Assembly (NCBI GenBank): GCA_934502625.1
Contig: CAKSUQ010000011.1
Location: 1 to 64,000 of the forward strand
DNA: 64,000 nucleotides
Direction: 5' to 3'
Origin: an uncultured Gemmiger sp.
GTDB lineage: Bacteria; Bacillota; Clostridia; Oscillospirales; Ruminococcaceae
The notes under the pieces were generated by a model. It saw nothing but the letters and a program-made list of their open reading frames with translations, was not told the DNA's origin and did no database searches. Below, piece by piece: positions 49,203 through 58,498 of the stretch. How positions within the stretch are numbered: the first letter of the stretch is position 1; every line of letters begins with the position of its first letter. The translations under genes and the position numbers were made by a program.

Positions 49203-50693
49203 ATGGCAGAAGAAAAGCTGCTCCTTCAGATGAAGGGGATCGATAAGAGCTTCCCCGGCGTGCACGCTTTGCAGAACATGCAGTTTGAGCTGCGCCGCGG
49301 CGAAGTCCATGCGCTTCTGGGCGAGAACGGTGCCGGTAAATCCACCTTGATTAAGGTGCTGGGCGGCATTTATCAGAAGGATGAAGGCGAAATTTTCATC
49401 GACGGCCAGAAAGTCGAGATCAACAGCGTCGAGGACGCCCGCAAGGCAGGCGTCAGCATCATCCATCAGGAGCTGGTGCTCGTGCCATGGCTGTCCATCG
49501 CCGAGAATATGTTCTTAGGCCGCGAGCCGAAAAACAAGCTCGGCTTCGTGGATTTCGGCAAGATGAACAGCGAGGCCAAGAAGTACCTTGTGGACTTCGG
49601 CCTTGACCTGAACCCCCTGACCCCCATTGCCGAGCTGAACATCGCCCAGCAGCAGATGGTCGAGATCGTCAAGGCTATCTCGTTCTCCTCCAACATCGTC
49701 GTCATGGACGAGCCCACCAGCTCGCTGTCCGACAAGGAGGCCGAGGCACTGTTCGAGAGCATCCGCAAGCTGAAGGCGCGCGGCGTCGGCATCATCTACA
49801 TCAGCCACCGCATGAGCGAGCTGGACATCATTGCCGACCGCGTCACCGTTCTGCGCGACGGCCAGTATGTCGACACAAAGGTCGTCAAGGAGACGACGAC
49901 CGACGACCTGATCGCATTGATGGTCGGCCGCAGCATGACGAACTACTACACCCGCACTTACAACAGCTTCCCCGAAGTTGCCCTGAAGGTCGAGGGTCTT
50001 ACGACGGATCGCATCCACGATGTCAGCTTTGAGGCAAAGCGCGGCGAGATTCTGGGCTTCTCCGGCCTGATCGGCTGCGGCCGAAGCGAGACGATGGAAG
50101 CCCTCTTCGGCCTTGACAAGATCAAGAGCGGCAGCGTCGAGCTGTACGGCAAGAAGATCAGCGGCCTGAAACCCGACCGTATTATTAAGGAAGGCGTCGG
50201 CTTCGTGCCGGAGGATCGCCGCGGCGAGGGTATGTTCGGCGTCATGGACATCAAGTTCAACGCCACGCTGAAGGTGCTGGACGAGTTCATCAGCAAGCTG
50301 CACGTCAACGGTAAGAAGGAGCGCGAGATCGCCCAGCACGGCATCGACTCGCTGAAGGTCAAAGCGCCCGGCATGTCGACGCCTATCGCCAGCCTGTCCG
50401 GCGGCAACCAGCAGAAGGTCATCATCGCCAGCTGGCTGGCCGCAGGCCCCAAGGTACTGATCGTGGACGAGCCCACGCGCGGCATTGACGTCGGCGCGAA
50501 AGGCGAGATCTACGAGATCATGAACCGTCTTGCGGCGGAGGGCGTTACCATCCTGATGGTTTCCTCCGACCTGCCGGAGGTGCTGAACATGAGCGACCGT
50601 ATCGCTGTCATGTGCGAGGGCACCATCACCAAGATCCTCGATCGCACCGAAGCATCGCAGGAAGTTATTATGCAGTACGCGGTCTCAATGTAA
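49203..50693 (+). CDS. Sugar ABC transporter ATP-binding protein (RbsA-like)
   Basis: A 496-residue CUT2-type ATPase with two domains. The first has Walker A GENGAGKST and MDEPTSSLSD; the second is degenerate at Walker A (GLIGCGRSE) but has SLSGGNQQKVIIASWL and VDEPTRGIDVGAKGEIYEIM, as usual for RbsA-type proteins. It powers uptake with the permease that follows 15 bp later. CCAAAGGAG precedes the ATG. Confidence 0.95.
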   Translation: MAEEKLLLQMKGIDKSFPGVHALQNMQFELRRGEVHALLGENGAGKSTLIKVLGGIYQKDEGEIFIDGQKVEINSVEDARKAGVSIIHQELVLVPWLSIAENMFLGREPKNKLGFVDFGKMNSEAKKYLVDFGLDLNPLTPIAELNIAQQQMVEIVKAISFSSNIVVMDEPTSSLSDKEAEALFESIRKLKARGVGIIYISHRMSELDIIADRVTVLRDGQYVDTKVVKETTTDDLIALMVGRSMTNYYTRTYNSFPEVALKVEGLTTDRIHDVSFEAKRGEILGFSGLIGCGRSETMEALFGLDKIKSGSVELYGKKISGLKPDRIIKEGVGFVPEDRRGEGMFGVMDIKFNATLKVLDEFISKLHVNGKKEREIAQHGIDSLKVKAPGMSTPIASLSGGNQQKVIIASWLAAGPKVLIVDEPTRGIDVGAKGEIYEIMNRLAAEGVTILMVSSDLPEVLNMSDRIAVMCEGTITKILDRTEASQEVIMQYAVSM

Positions 50694-50708
50694 AGGGAGG
50701 ACACCGTA

Positions 50709-51692
50709 ATGAATACTAAAATGTCTGTGACAGAAAAGCTGTTTGGCTCCACCAAAAGCTACATCAAACGCAACGCCGGTATCCTGATCGGCCTGCTCGC
50801 CCTCTGTGTGGTTATCGCGATCCGCTCCGACAGCTTCCTGACTTATGAAAACATCATGAACGTTCTGCGCCAGAGCGCCCAGAACATCTTCCTCGCCAGC
50901 GGCATGACAATGATTTTGATTGCGGGCGGCATCGACCTGAGCGTTGGCTCCGTCGTCGGCATCATCGGCGTTATTGTCGGCACTATGATCAATCAGGGCG
51001 TGCCGATCCCCGTCGCCATCATCATCTGCCTGATCGTTGGTGCTCTGATGGGTACTTTCAACGGCTTTATCCTGAGCCGCACCACGCTGCCCCCGTTCAT
51101 CGTTACCTACGCTTTGATGACGATTCTTCGCGGTTCCACCTACGTTTACACCGGCGGCACGACCGTCCGTATCGACGACCGCAACTTCATCGCCGTCGGC
51201 ACCGGCTACACGCTGGGTGTGCCTAACCCCGTCTGGTACATGACCATCATCCTGATCGTCGTCTACATCATCCTCAACCGCACCAAGCTCGGCCGCCACA
51301 TCTACGCCATCGGCGGCAACCAGAAGGCTGCTGAGTTCAGCGGCATCGACGTCAAGAACGTCCGCCTCTTCGTCTACGTCTTCAGCGGCCTGATGGGCGC
51401 CGTTGCCGGTATCGTTCTGGCAGCCCGCAGCTATGCAGGTCAGCCCACCGCCGGCAACGGCGCTGAGATGGACGCCATCGAGGCCTGCGTGCTGGGTGGC
51501 TGCTCCATGGCTGGCGGCTACGGCTTCATCGGCGGCACCATCATCGGCGCGCTGATCATCGCCATCATGAACAACGGCCTGAACCTGATGCGTATCGACA
51601 GCTACTGGCAGATGGTCGCGAAAGGCATCATCGTCCTGATCGCTGTCTACGTCGACTACGTGAAGAACCAGAAGAAGAACAAGAAGGGTTGA
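50709..51692 (+). CDS. Sugar ABC transporter permease (RbsC-like)
   Basis: A 327-residue permease with eight to ten helices and CUT2 permease marks: IRSDSFLTYENIMNVLRQSAQN, LIAGGIDLSVGSVVG, IGGNQKAAEFSGIDV and GGYGFIGGTIIGALIIAIMNNGLNLM. GGGAGG precedes the ATG. It completes the transporter. The next gene begins eight bases later, so the operon continues into the VOC protein and esterases. Confidence 0.95.
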   Translation: MNTKMSVTEKLFGSTKSYIKRNAGILIGLLALCVVIAIRSDSFLTYENIMNVLRQSAQNIFLASGMTMILIAGGIDLSVGSVVGIIGVIVGTMINQGVPIPVAIIICLIVGALMGTFNGFILSRTTLPPFIVTYALMTILRGSTYVYTGGTTVRIDDRNFIAVGTGYTLGVPNPVWYMTIILIVVYIILNRTKLGRHIYAIGGNQKAAEFSGIDVKNVRLFVYVFSGLMGAVAGIVLAARSYAGQPTAGNGAEMDAIEACVLGGCSMAGGYGFIGGTIIGALIIAIMNNGLNLMRIDSYWQMVAKGIIVLIAVYVDYVKNQKKNKKG

Positions 51693-51699
51693 TTTTACC

Positions 51700-52347
51700 A
51701 TGGCACACGAGATCGTGATCCTGACCCCGGAGCCGGAGACCGCCGCCGCGTGGCTGACGGACAACATCTTCTTCGCCCCGGCGGGGGAGAACACCCTGCA
51801 CAACGGCAGCTGCACCGTGCGGCTGCAAAAGGGCACCCCCCAGCCGACCCCCGCCCTTGCCCAAGGGCAGTACACCGCAGGCATCGCCCATCTGGCGCTG
51901 CGCGCGGCGGACATCAAAAAAGCACTGACCCACTGCAAGGAAAAACAGCTTGACCTGATGCTGACCGACGACCACGAGTTCTATAACCCGAAGGTCTACG
52001 GGGAAGGGGAGTACTACTTCAACATCCGCTCACCCTTCGGCGTCACGGTCGAGATCAGCCAGCATGTGCAGGGTGCAGAGTACGGCCAGACGAAGATCAT
52101 CGAGGGGCTCGACCACATGGGGCTGCCCAGCGCGGACTTCGACGCCCAGCTCGCCAGCCTGAAGGCGCAGGGCTTCGCCGAGGAATTTGCCCCGGTGACG
52201 AACCACAACGACGCCGAGGGCACGATCCGCTGCTGCATGATGCGCAAGGATGCGCTGGTGCTGGAGGTCTATCAGTTCTTGGACATGACCCCGGTGCCGA
52301 TGCAGTGCGACGCGCCGCTGCAGCTGCACGGTGTGGCGCTTGTCTAA
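51700..52347 (+). CDS. VOC-superfamily (glyoxalase/dioxygenase-like) protein
   Basis: A 215-residue protein with two VOC modules (about residues 1-110 and 115-200): HLALRAADIKKAL, YYFNIRSPFGVTVEISQHV, GLDHMGLPSADFDAQLASL and LVLEVYQF. His and Glu of these strands could bind a divalent metal. Inside a sugar-uptake operon it may be an isomerase, epimerase or lyase on the imported compound; the reaction cannot be read from sequence. The spacing is tight on both sides (8 and 15 bp). Confidence 0.8.
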   Translation: MAHEIVILTPEPETAAAWLTDNIFFAPAGENTLHNGSCTVRLQKGTPQPTPALAQGQYTAGIAHLALRAADIKKALTHCKEKQLDLMLTDDHEFYNPKVYGEGEYYFNIRSPFGVTVEISQHVQGAEYGQTKIIEGLDHMGLPSADFDAQLASLKAQGFAEEFAPVTNHNDAEGTIRCCMMRKDALVLEVYQFLDMTPVPMQCDAPLQLHGVALV

Positions 52348-52362
52348 AAGGAGGATGCCGCA

Positions 52363-53181
52363 ATGGCTTTTTTCCAAGTGAATTTCTTTTCCCCCACGCT
52401 GCGCTTCGGCACAGACGTGAATGTGGTTATCCCGACACCCAATTCGGACGAACTGATGAACCACAAGGACACAAGCTACTTCCACACGGGCGCGAAATAT
52501 CAGGTGCTGTATCTGCTGCACGGCGCCTACGGCGACTACAGTGATTGGATGCGCCTGACGAGCATTGAAAAATATGCCCAGAACCATAAGATCGCGGTCG
52601 TCATGCCGTCGGCGTCCAACAGCTTCTATCAGGACATGTACCGCGGCTCGCAGTACCTGACTTATTTGACCGAGGAACTGCCCGAATTTATCGAGAGCCT
52701 CTTCCCGGTCAGCCGCAAGCGCGAGAATACCTTCGTGGCAGGTCTTTCGATGGGCGGCTACGGCGCGTGGCGCTTGGCGCTGCAAAAGCCGGAGCAGTAC
52801 TCCTGCGCGGCCAGCCTGTCCGGCGCGGTGGACATCCTCGGCACCGTCGAGGCTACCAAGCGCGGCGAGATCGGCGGACCCTTCAAGTGGGAAGCCCTGT
52901 TCGAGCACCCCGACGCCATCGAGGGCAGCGACGCCGACCTGTTCGCACTGGCTGCCAAGCGCAAGGCCGAAGGCAGACCGCTGCCGAAGCTGTTCCAGTG
53001 CGTCGGCACCGAGGACTTTACCTACAACATCAACCAGAACGCCCGCAAGCGGATGACCGAGCTTGGCCTTGATGTGACCTACGCCGAGCACCCCGGCATC
53101 CACGATTGGGACTACTGGGACGCCCACATTCAGGACGTGCTGAACTGGCTGCCGCTGGCCGAAAGCACCGTGGCAGAATAA
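52363..53181 (+). CDS. Putative acetyl/feruloyl esterase (PF00756-type), copy 2
   Basis: A 272-residue alpha/beta hydrolase: QVLYLLHGAYGDYSDWMRLT, the nucleophile Ser of VAGLSMGGYGAWRLAL, Asp in CVGTEDFTYN, and His in EHPGIHDWDYWDAHI. It has no signal peptide and is therefore cytoplasmic. AAAGGAGGATG precedes the ATG. It is followed 13 bp later by a third, closely similar esterase gene, so the pair arose by tandem duplication. Sharing an operon with the transporter suggests removal of acyl groups from imported sugars. Confidence 0.88.
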   Translation: MAFFQVNFFSPTLRFGTDVNVVIPTPNSDELMNHKDTSYFHTGAKYQVLYLLHGAYGDYSDWMRLTSIEKYAQNHKIAVVMPSASNSFYQDMYRGSQYLTYLTEELPEFIESLFPVSRKRENTFVAGLSMGGYGAWRLALQKPEQYSCAASLSGAVDILGTVEATKRGEIGGPFKWEALFEHPDAIEGSDADLFALAAKRKAEGRPLPKLFQCVGTEDFTYNINQNARKRMTELGLDVTYAEHPGIHDWDYWDAHIQDVLNWLPLAESTVAE

Positions 53182-53194
53182 GGAGGGAACGGCA

Positions 53195-53998
53195 ATGGCA
53201 CATATTCAATGCAATTTTTTCTCGCAGGCATTGCAGAAAAACGCCAATGTCATCATCTACCTGCCCACGCAGGACGCGGATGACTACCTCTTCGGCACGG
53301 GCAACGCCAAGTACGGCCGCAGCCGCGTGTACAAGACGCTGTACCTGCTGCACGGCAGCTATGGCGACTACATGGACTGGACGCGGCTGGCAAACGCCGA
53401 CCGCTATGCGCAGGAGCATAACATCGCCGTCGTTATGCCCAGCGCCGAGAACAGCAAGTACCTGAACATGTATCTTGGCGAAAACTACATGGACTACATC
53501 GGCAAGGAATTGCCGGAGTTTCTGGGCACAATCTTCCCGCTGAGCGATAAGCGCGAGGACACCTACATCGCAGGGCTGTCCATGGGCGGCTACGGTGCGA
53601 TGCGCATCGGCCTTGAATTCCCGGAGCGCTTCGGCGCGATCTGCTCGCTGTCCGGCGGGCTGGATATGGATATGCTGAACACCGGCGACACGACCGAGGC
53701 GCATGTGGCGAAGTTCGACAAGAACTACATGAAGGCCATCAGCCCCAACGAGAAGATGGCGGGCACCCGCGACGACCTTGTGTACCTGCTGAAGGCGCAG
53801 CTGGACGCGGGCAAGCCGATCCCCAAGTTGTTCATGGCCTGCGGCACCGAGGACTTCATCTTCCCCTCGAACGAGAAATTCTACGCAGAGACGTCGAAGC
53901 TCGTGCCCATCGACTACACCCGCGCCCCCGGTGTGCATGACTGGAAATTCTGGGACTGCCACCTGCAGGAAGCGCTGGACTGGCTGGCAAAGCTGTGA
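53195..53998 (+). CDS. Putative acetyl/feruloyl esterase (PF00756-type), copy 3
   Basis: A 267-residue homologue of the preceding gene with the same landmarks (KTLYLLHGSYGDYMDWTRL, IAGLSMGGYGAMRIGL, ACGTEDFIFPS, APGVHDWKFWDCHL). It differs in the lid region (about 140-200), which suggests different acyl or sugar preference. AAGGAGGG precedes the ATG. It ends 33 bp before the sugar kinase. Confidence 0.88.
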   Translation: MAHIQCNFFSQALQKNANVIIYLPTQDADDYLFGTGNAKYGRSRVYKTLYLLHGSYGDYMDWTRLANADRYAQEHNIAVVMPSAENSKYLNMYLGENYMDYIGKELPEFLGTIFPLSDKREDTYIAGLSMGGYGAMRIGLEFPERFGAICSLSGGLDMDMLNTGDTTEAHVAKFDKNYMKAISPNEKMAGTRDDLVYLLKAQLDAGKPIPKLFMACGTEDFIFPSNEKFYAETSKLVPIDYTRAPGVHDWKFWDCHLQEALDWLAKL

Positions 53999-54031
53999 CC
54001 CATAAACCTACACGAAAAGAGCTGGATCTAT

Positions 54032-54973
54032 ATGTATGACATTATCTCCCTCGGTGAGATCCTGATCGATCTTACCCAGTGCGGCGTCAATGAGCAGGGC
54101 GTTGTGCAGCTGGCTGCCAACCCCGGCGGCGCCCCGGCAAATATGGCTGTGGCCGCATCCCGGCTGGGCTGCCGCACCGCGTTCATCGGCAAAGTCGGGC
54201 GGGACGCCTTCGGCGAGTCCCTGCGCAAGACCCTGCAGGAGAACGGCGTGGACACTTCCGCCATGCTGACGGACCCGGTACAGCCTACCACCTTGGCCGT
54301 CGTCACGCTGGACGCCACGGGCGAGCGGAGCTTCTCCTTCTACCGCAACCCCGGCGCGGACACGATGCTGCGCGCGGACGAGGTGCCGCAGGCCATTTTG
54401 GAAAACACGAAGTTTTTCCACTTCGGCAGCGTCAGCCTGACCGCTGACCCGGAGCGCACCGCTACGCTGGACGCCGTGCACCGCGCCAAAAAAGCCGGCG
54501 CGTCCATCACATTTGACCCCAATTACCGCGCAAACCTCTGGCCGAACGCCGAGACCGCTGTAGAGCAGATCGAAGCCGCGATGCCGCTGGCCGACATTCT
54601 GAAGGTCTCTGACGAGGAAATGGAGCTGCTGACCGGCTGCACCGACCCGGAAGTGGGCAGCCGCAAGCTGGCAGAGCGGGGCATCCCGCTGGTACTTGTC
54701 ACCCTTGGCGCAGACGGTGCGTGCTACCGCATGGGCGATGTGTACGGCAAAGTGGACGGCATCGCCGTGAAGGTCGGCGACACGAACGGCGCGGGGGATA
54801 CCTTCCTCGGCGCGTTCCTGAGCCGCATCAAGGAGGCCGACACCCTGACCGAGCTGGACAGCGCCAAGCTGCGCGAGGCCGTGGCCTTCGCAAACAAGGC
54901 CGCCAGCATCACGACGAGCCGCCACGGTGCGATACCCGCCATGCCCACCCTCGCCGAGGTGCTGGGCGAATAA
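54032..54973 (+). CDS. PfkB-family sugar kinase (fructokinase-like)
   Basis: A 313-residue ribokinase-fold enzyme: MYDIISLGEILIDLTQCG, the NPGGAPANMAVAASRLGC substrate motif, DPNYRANLW and catalytic GDTNGAGDTFLGAFLSRI (Asp base in GAGD). These point to fructokinase or a related ketose/ketohexose kinase. It is the last gene of the operon and would phosphorylate the sugar after uptake and de-esterification. AAAAGAGC precedes the ATG weakly. No isomerase gene follows, consistent with a ketose substrate. Confidence 0.88.
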   Translation: MYDIISLGEILIDLTQCGVNEQGVVQLAANPGGAPANMAVAASRLGCRTAFIGKVGRDAFGESLRKTLQENGVDTSAMLTDPVQPTTLAVVTLDATGERSFSFYRNPGADTMLRADEVPQAILENTKFFHFGSVSLTADPERTATLDAVHRAKKAGASITFDPNYRANLWPNAETAVEQIEAAMPLADILKVSDEEMELLTGCTDPEVGSRKLAERGIPLVLVTLGADGACYRMGDVYGKVDGIAVKVGDTNGAGDTFLGAFLSRIKEADTLTELDSAKLREAVAFANKAASITTSRHGAIPAMPTLAEVLGE

Positions 54974-55015
54974 CCTGTAACCCTCCCCGCGCGGGCACGC
55001 CCGCCAAATAAGGCT

Positions 55016-55043
55016 TGATTTTTGCTGGCCGAGACCCTATAAT
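55016..55043 (+). promoter_or_regulatory. Promoter of tRNA-Arg
   Basis: TTGATT, a 16-bp spacer, then TATAAT, 13 bp before the mature tRNA. Confidence 0.65.
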
Positions 55044-55056
55044 AAGTATGTTATGG

Positions 55057-55130
55057 GTCTTCGTAGCTCAGCCGGATAGAGCGTTCGCCTCCTAAGCGAA
55101 AGGCCGCGCGTTCGAATCGCGCCGGGGACA
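55057..55130 (+). tRNA. tRNA-Arg(CCU)
   Basis: A 74-nt gene without encoded CCA. The acceptor GTCTTCG / CGGGGAC (two G-U pairs), D-arm GCTC...GAGC, anticodon stem TTCGC/GCGAA with loop CTCCTAA (anticodon CCT) and T-arm GCGCG-TTCGAAT-CGCGC pair. Confidence 0.95.
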
Positions 55131-55134
55131 TTAG

Positions 55135-55180
55135 AAAAGCCGCAGCCATGTGCCGTTTGGTGCATGACTGCGGTTTTTTG
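55135..55180 (+). terminator. Terminator after tRNA-Arg
   Basis: The stem AAAGCCGCAG-CCATG...CATG-ACTGCGGTTTTTT. Confidence 0.85.
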
Positions 55181-55188
55181 CATAAAGA

Positions 55189-55217
55189 TTGACAAGCTTT
55201 AGAGAAAAGCGTATAGT
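55189..55217 (+). promoter_or_regulatory. Promoter of the second surface protein
   Basis: TTGACA, a 17-bp spacer, then TATAGT, 87 bp before the start codon. Confidence 0.75.
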
Positions 55218-55303
55218 TAAAAGTGCTAAAAATGTTGTCAGAATGCGAAAAGTTCTATCTGATAACGATTTGAACGGCAAAAATAAAAATGTAGGAGGAA
55301 ATC

Positions 55304-57289
55304 ATGAAAAAGTATCTGCTGAGCATCCTGATGGCGTTCTGCATGGTGCTCTGCCTTGCGCCCATGGCGGCGTTCGCAGACGAACCGACAGATGTCATTC
55401 AGGTCAATGTGGGGGGAGAAACCGTAGATAACGACGACTACAAAATTGATGATAGTCGAATTATTCTTCGCAAGAGGGATGTGACCTATGTACTTACGGG
55501 TCAAACGGATAAGAAAATCAGCGTCTGGGGCAGTAACTTCCCTGCAGAAATTGCGCAGACGTTCTACATCGTTGCAAACAATGTGACTGTGAATGGCGGC
55601 ATTGTTGTTGAGAACAGCCCTGTCAAAATGGTGCTGGATATTCCGGAAAATACGGTCAATACAATCAGCAGCGTGACCGCGAATGACCTGACGATCAAGG
55701 GCACCGGAACGCTGAATGCGAGCTATATTGGCGTGACGCAGAATACGTCCTATATGCCCAGCGCACTGCACATTACGGATACGAAGGTTATCGTAAATTG
55801 CCCGGCCAATCGTTCTGGCGAGTGGAACGGCGTTTGCGTGCTGGATGGCAATGCAGATGTGACGTATACAGCCTGTGGAGATCATGCGCCGCTGCAAATC
55901 GGTGTGAAGTCTGGCGACACCACCCACAAGGTAACGATGATGGACAACGCCAAGCTGCGCTGTCTGCATGCGGACCCGGAAACGCCGTCGGCGTATTCGG
56001 TGAGCGGATTGGAAATTTTTGGTGGCGCAGACCTGACAATGAGCGGCAACAGCTATCTGGAAGTGCAGGGTAGGCCTACGACCGGCAAATTTGCAGGTTA
56101 TGGTCTGGTTTCTCCTGCGAATGTCAGCGTGAAAGAAAATGCTGCCATCAAGGCGACCGGGTATGACGTGGCGCTTTGTGTGGATGGAAATCTTGAAATT
56201 TCCGGCGGCAATGTTGAAGCAAAGAGTGAAAACAGCAATGGCATTTACGCAGGTGGAAATCTGAAAATCTCTGATGGCGCAAAAGTGAATGCTTCCGGCT
56301 ACTACCCGGCGCTGTTTGGCAATGGTGGTGTTTCCATTGAAAGCGGCAGTCAGGTCGAGGCAACCTCCACCGAAGATGCAGGAATCTTCTCGCGTGGGAA
56401 TGTTTCGATTCAGAACAGCACTGTAAAGGCCAGTGCAGCTGAAAACTACTATGCCGTCACTGCGAGGGGTACGACCACTGTAACCGGCTCCTGGGTCGAG
56501 ACAAACCACGAGCCTTCCGTCGGCGGCAGCATCACCGACAGCGTGCTCTTCAACGGCAATTCTGGCACGGTCATCGGCAATGCGAAACTGCTTGGCGATA
56601 CAACGCTGGAAGAGGGCAAGACGCTCGTCATCCCGGAGGGCACGTCCCTGACGGTTGGCGAAGGCAAGACCTTCACGAACAATGGCACGGTCACGGTCGA
56701 GGGCGACTTCTCCACCGGGGCCGGCGCGCTCGTCTGCAACCACCATTCCGGCGGCACGGCCACCTGCAAGGCGCAGGCGGTCTGCGATGTCTGCCAGACA
56801 TCCTACGGCGACCTGAACCCGGCCAACCACACGGCATTGCAGCATGTGGACGCCAAGGCGGCTACCACCGAGGCCGAGGGCAATATTGAGTACTGGTACT
56901 GCGCAGACTGCGGTAAGTACTACAGCGACGCCGCTGCGGCGAACGAGATCACACGGGCGAAGACGGTGACGGCAAAGCTGATGCCGGAGTCCACCGCGAC
57001 CCCGACGCCTGCCCCCACGGCTGCGCCTACCACAGCCCCCACTGCCGCGCCGACTACGGCACCTACGGCTGCGCCCGCTGCCGCCCCGGCGCAGACTGCC
57101 GCGGCGACGGCCACCCCGAAGCCGACTGCGGCCCCGACAGCCGCGCCCACCCCGACGGCGACCCCGCAGGTGACATCGACGATCCCCCAGACCGGGGACA
57201 CCGGCAGCGTGACGCTGCTGCTTGCCCTGCTCCTCCTGAGCGGCGGCGCATGTCTCGGCATGGCGGTTTCCAAAAAAGTAAAACAGTAA
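55304..57289 (+). CDS. Cell-wall-anchored repeat surface protein with IPQTGD signal
   Basis: A 661-residue secreted protein: signal peptide (1-25, ending AAFA), a long region of short Gly/Asn/Val strands (about 80-480; for example GNLEISGGNVEAKSENSNGIYAGGNLKISDG) suggesting a beta-helix, a Cys/His segment (CNHHSGGTATCKAQAVCDVCQ, YWYCADCGKYY), a PTAAP-rich linker (575-625), and the sorting signal IPQTGD plus hydrophobic helix and KKVKQ. It matches the architecture of the protein at 28698. GTAGGAGG precedes the ATG. No sortase is encoded in the window. Likely adhesion or glycan binding. Confidence 0.82.
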   Translation: MKKYLLSILMAFCMVLCLAPMAAFADEPTDVIQVNVGGETVDNDDYKIDDSRIILRKRDVTYVLTGQTDKKISVWGSNFPAEIAQTFYIVANNVTVNGGIVVENSPVKMVLDIPENTVNTISSVTANDLTIKGTGTLNASYIGVTQNTSYMPSALHITDTKVIVNCPANRSGEWNGVCVLDGNADVTYTACGDHAPLQIGVKSGDTTHKVTMMDNAKLRCLHADPETPSAYSVSGLEIFGGADLTMSGNSYLEVQGRPTTGKFAGYGLVSPANVSVKENAAIKATGYDVALCVDGNLEISGGNVEAKSENSNGIYAGGNLKISDGAKVNASGYYPALFGNGGVSIESGSQVEATSTEDAGIFSRGNVSIQNSTVKASAAENYYAVTARGTTTVTGSWVETNHEPSVGGSITDSVLFNGNSGTVIGNAKLLGDTTLEEGKTLVIPEGTSLTVGEGKTFTNNGTVTVEGDFSTGAGALVCNHHSGGTATCKAQAVCDVCQTSYGDLNPANHTALQHVDAKAATTEAEGNIEYWYCADCGKYYSDAAAANEITRAKTVTAKLMPESTATPTPAPTAAPTTAPTAAPTTAPTAAPAAAPAQTAAATATPKPTAAPTAAPTPTATPQVTSTIPQTGDTGSVTLLLALLLLSGGACLGMAVSKKVKQ

Positions 57290-57297
57290 GCGCAATG

Positions 57298-57326
57298 GCG
57301 GCAGGTAAGGCACCTGCCGCTATTTG
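57298..57326 (+). terminator. Hairpin after the surface-protein gene
   Basis: The stem GGCGGCAGGT / ACCTGCCGC is followed by TATTTGTTT; a modest terminator. Confidence 0.6.
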
Positions 57327-57403
57327 TTTACAATTTCCCGGTGGATTATCCCGCCTGCGGCGTGGTACAATACACGTATCATAAAACAAAAGGGGCGTTC
57401 CGC

Positions 57404-58378
57404 ATGTGTACCGCTGCAACGTATAAAACCGAGGATTTCTACTTTGGCCGCAATCTGGATTACGAATTTTCCTACGGTGACGAGGTCACCGTCACGCCGC
57501 GCGCCTACCCGTTTGGCCTGCGCTGCATGGGGGACTTCCGCACGAAATACGCCATGATCGGCATGGCCTATGTGGCGGGGGAGTACCCGCTCTACTACGA
57601 CGCCGTCAACGAGTGCGGCCTCGGCATTGCGGGGCTGAATTTCGTCGGCAACGCGGTCTACCACCCGGCGGCGGAGGGAAAAAACAATGTCACCCAGTTT
57701 GAACTGATTCCGTGGCTGCTGGGCAGCTGCGCCACGCTGGCCGAGGCGCGCACCCTGCTGGAAAAGGCCAATATCGTCAACATCCCGTTCAGCGACCAGC
57801 TGCCTTTGGCGCAGCTGCACTGGCTCATCGCCGACAAAACCGGCAGCATCGTGGTGGAATCCACCGCCGACGGCCTGCACATCTACGGCAACCCCACCGG
57901 CGTGCTGACGAATAACCCGCCGTTCCCGCAGCAGCTTTTCGCGCTGAACAACTACCGCGCACTGTCGCCCCGCACCCCCGCCAGCACCTTTGCGGACGGC
58001 CTCGATCTGCCCGTCTACAGCCGCGGCCTCGGTGCGCTGGGGCTGCCGGGCGATTTGTCCAGCCAGTCGCGGTTCGTCCGCGCGGCCTTCGTGCGGATGA
58101 ACGCAAAGTCCGGCACGGGCGAGGCCGAGAGCGTCGGGCAGTTCTTCCACATCCTGCATTCGGTCGAACAGCAGCGCGGCTGCTGCGAGCTGGACGGCGG
58201 CAAGTACGAGATCACCCTGTACACCAGCTGCTGCAACGCTGACAAGGGCATCTACTACTACACGACCTACGGCAACCACCAGATCACCGCCGTGGACATG
58301 CACCGCGTGAACCTCGACGGCGGCAAGCTGGCGCGCTACCCGCTGGTGCAGGGCGAACAAATTGCGCTGCAAAACTAA
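57404..58378 (+). CDS. bsh: Bile salt hydrolase / choloylglycine hydrolase
   Basis: A 324-residue Ntn hydrolase that deconjugates glycine- or taurine-linked bile acids. Removal of the initiator Met exposes catalytic Cys2. The other expected active-site residues are present: Arg16 and Asp19 (GRNLDYEF), Asn79 (GLNF), Asn171 (LTNNP) and Arg223 (SQSRF). The start at 57404 is fixed by the need for Cys2 and by AGGGGCG upstream; a longer frame would abolish activity. Penicillin V acylase is a close relative and cannot be excluded, but the motifs favour bile salts. Single gene. Confidence 0.92.
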   Translation: MCTAATYKTEDFYFGRNLDYEFSYGDEVTVTPRAYPFGLRCMGDFRTKYAMIGMAYVAGEYPLYYDAVNECGLGIAGLNFVGNAVYHPAAEGKNNVTQFELIPWLLGSCATLAEARTLLEKANIVNIPFSDQLPLAQLHWLIADKTGSIVVESTADGLHIYGNPTGVLTNNPPFPQQLFALNNYRALSPRTPASTFADGLDLPVYSRGLGALGLPGDLSSQSRFVRAAFVRMNAKSGTGEAESVGQFFHILHSVEQQRGCCELDGGKYEITLYTSCCNADKGIYYYTTYGNHQITAVDMHRVNLDGGKLARYPLVQGEQIALQN

Positions 58379-58406
58379 TTTTGCACACAAACCGCGAAAA
58401 AAGCGC

Positions 58407-58435
58407 TTGCAACGCGCGGGAAACTATGCTATACT
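58407..58435 (+). promoter_or_regulatory. Promoter of secG
   Basis: TTGCAA, a 17-bp spacer, then TATACT, 64 bp before the secG start. Confidence 0.75.
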
Positions 58436-58498
58436 GTACGGTGCATGAGACTTTTCACGCCGTGACGGCGTGGATAGAAATAGAAGGAGTGCTATTCA

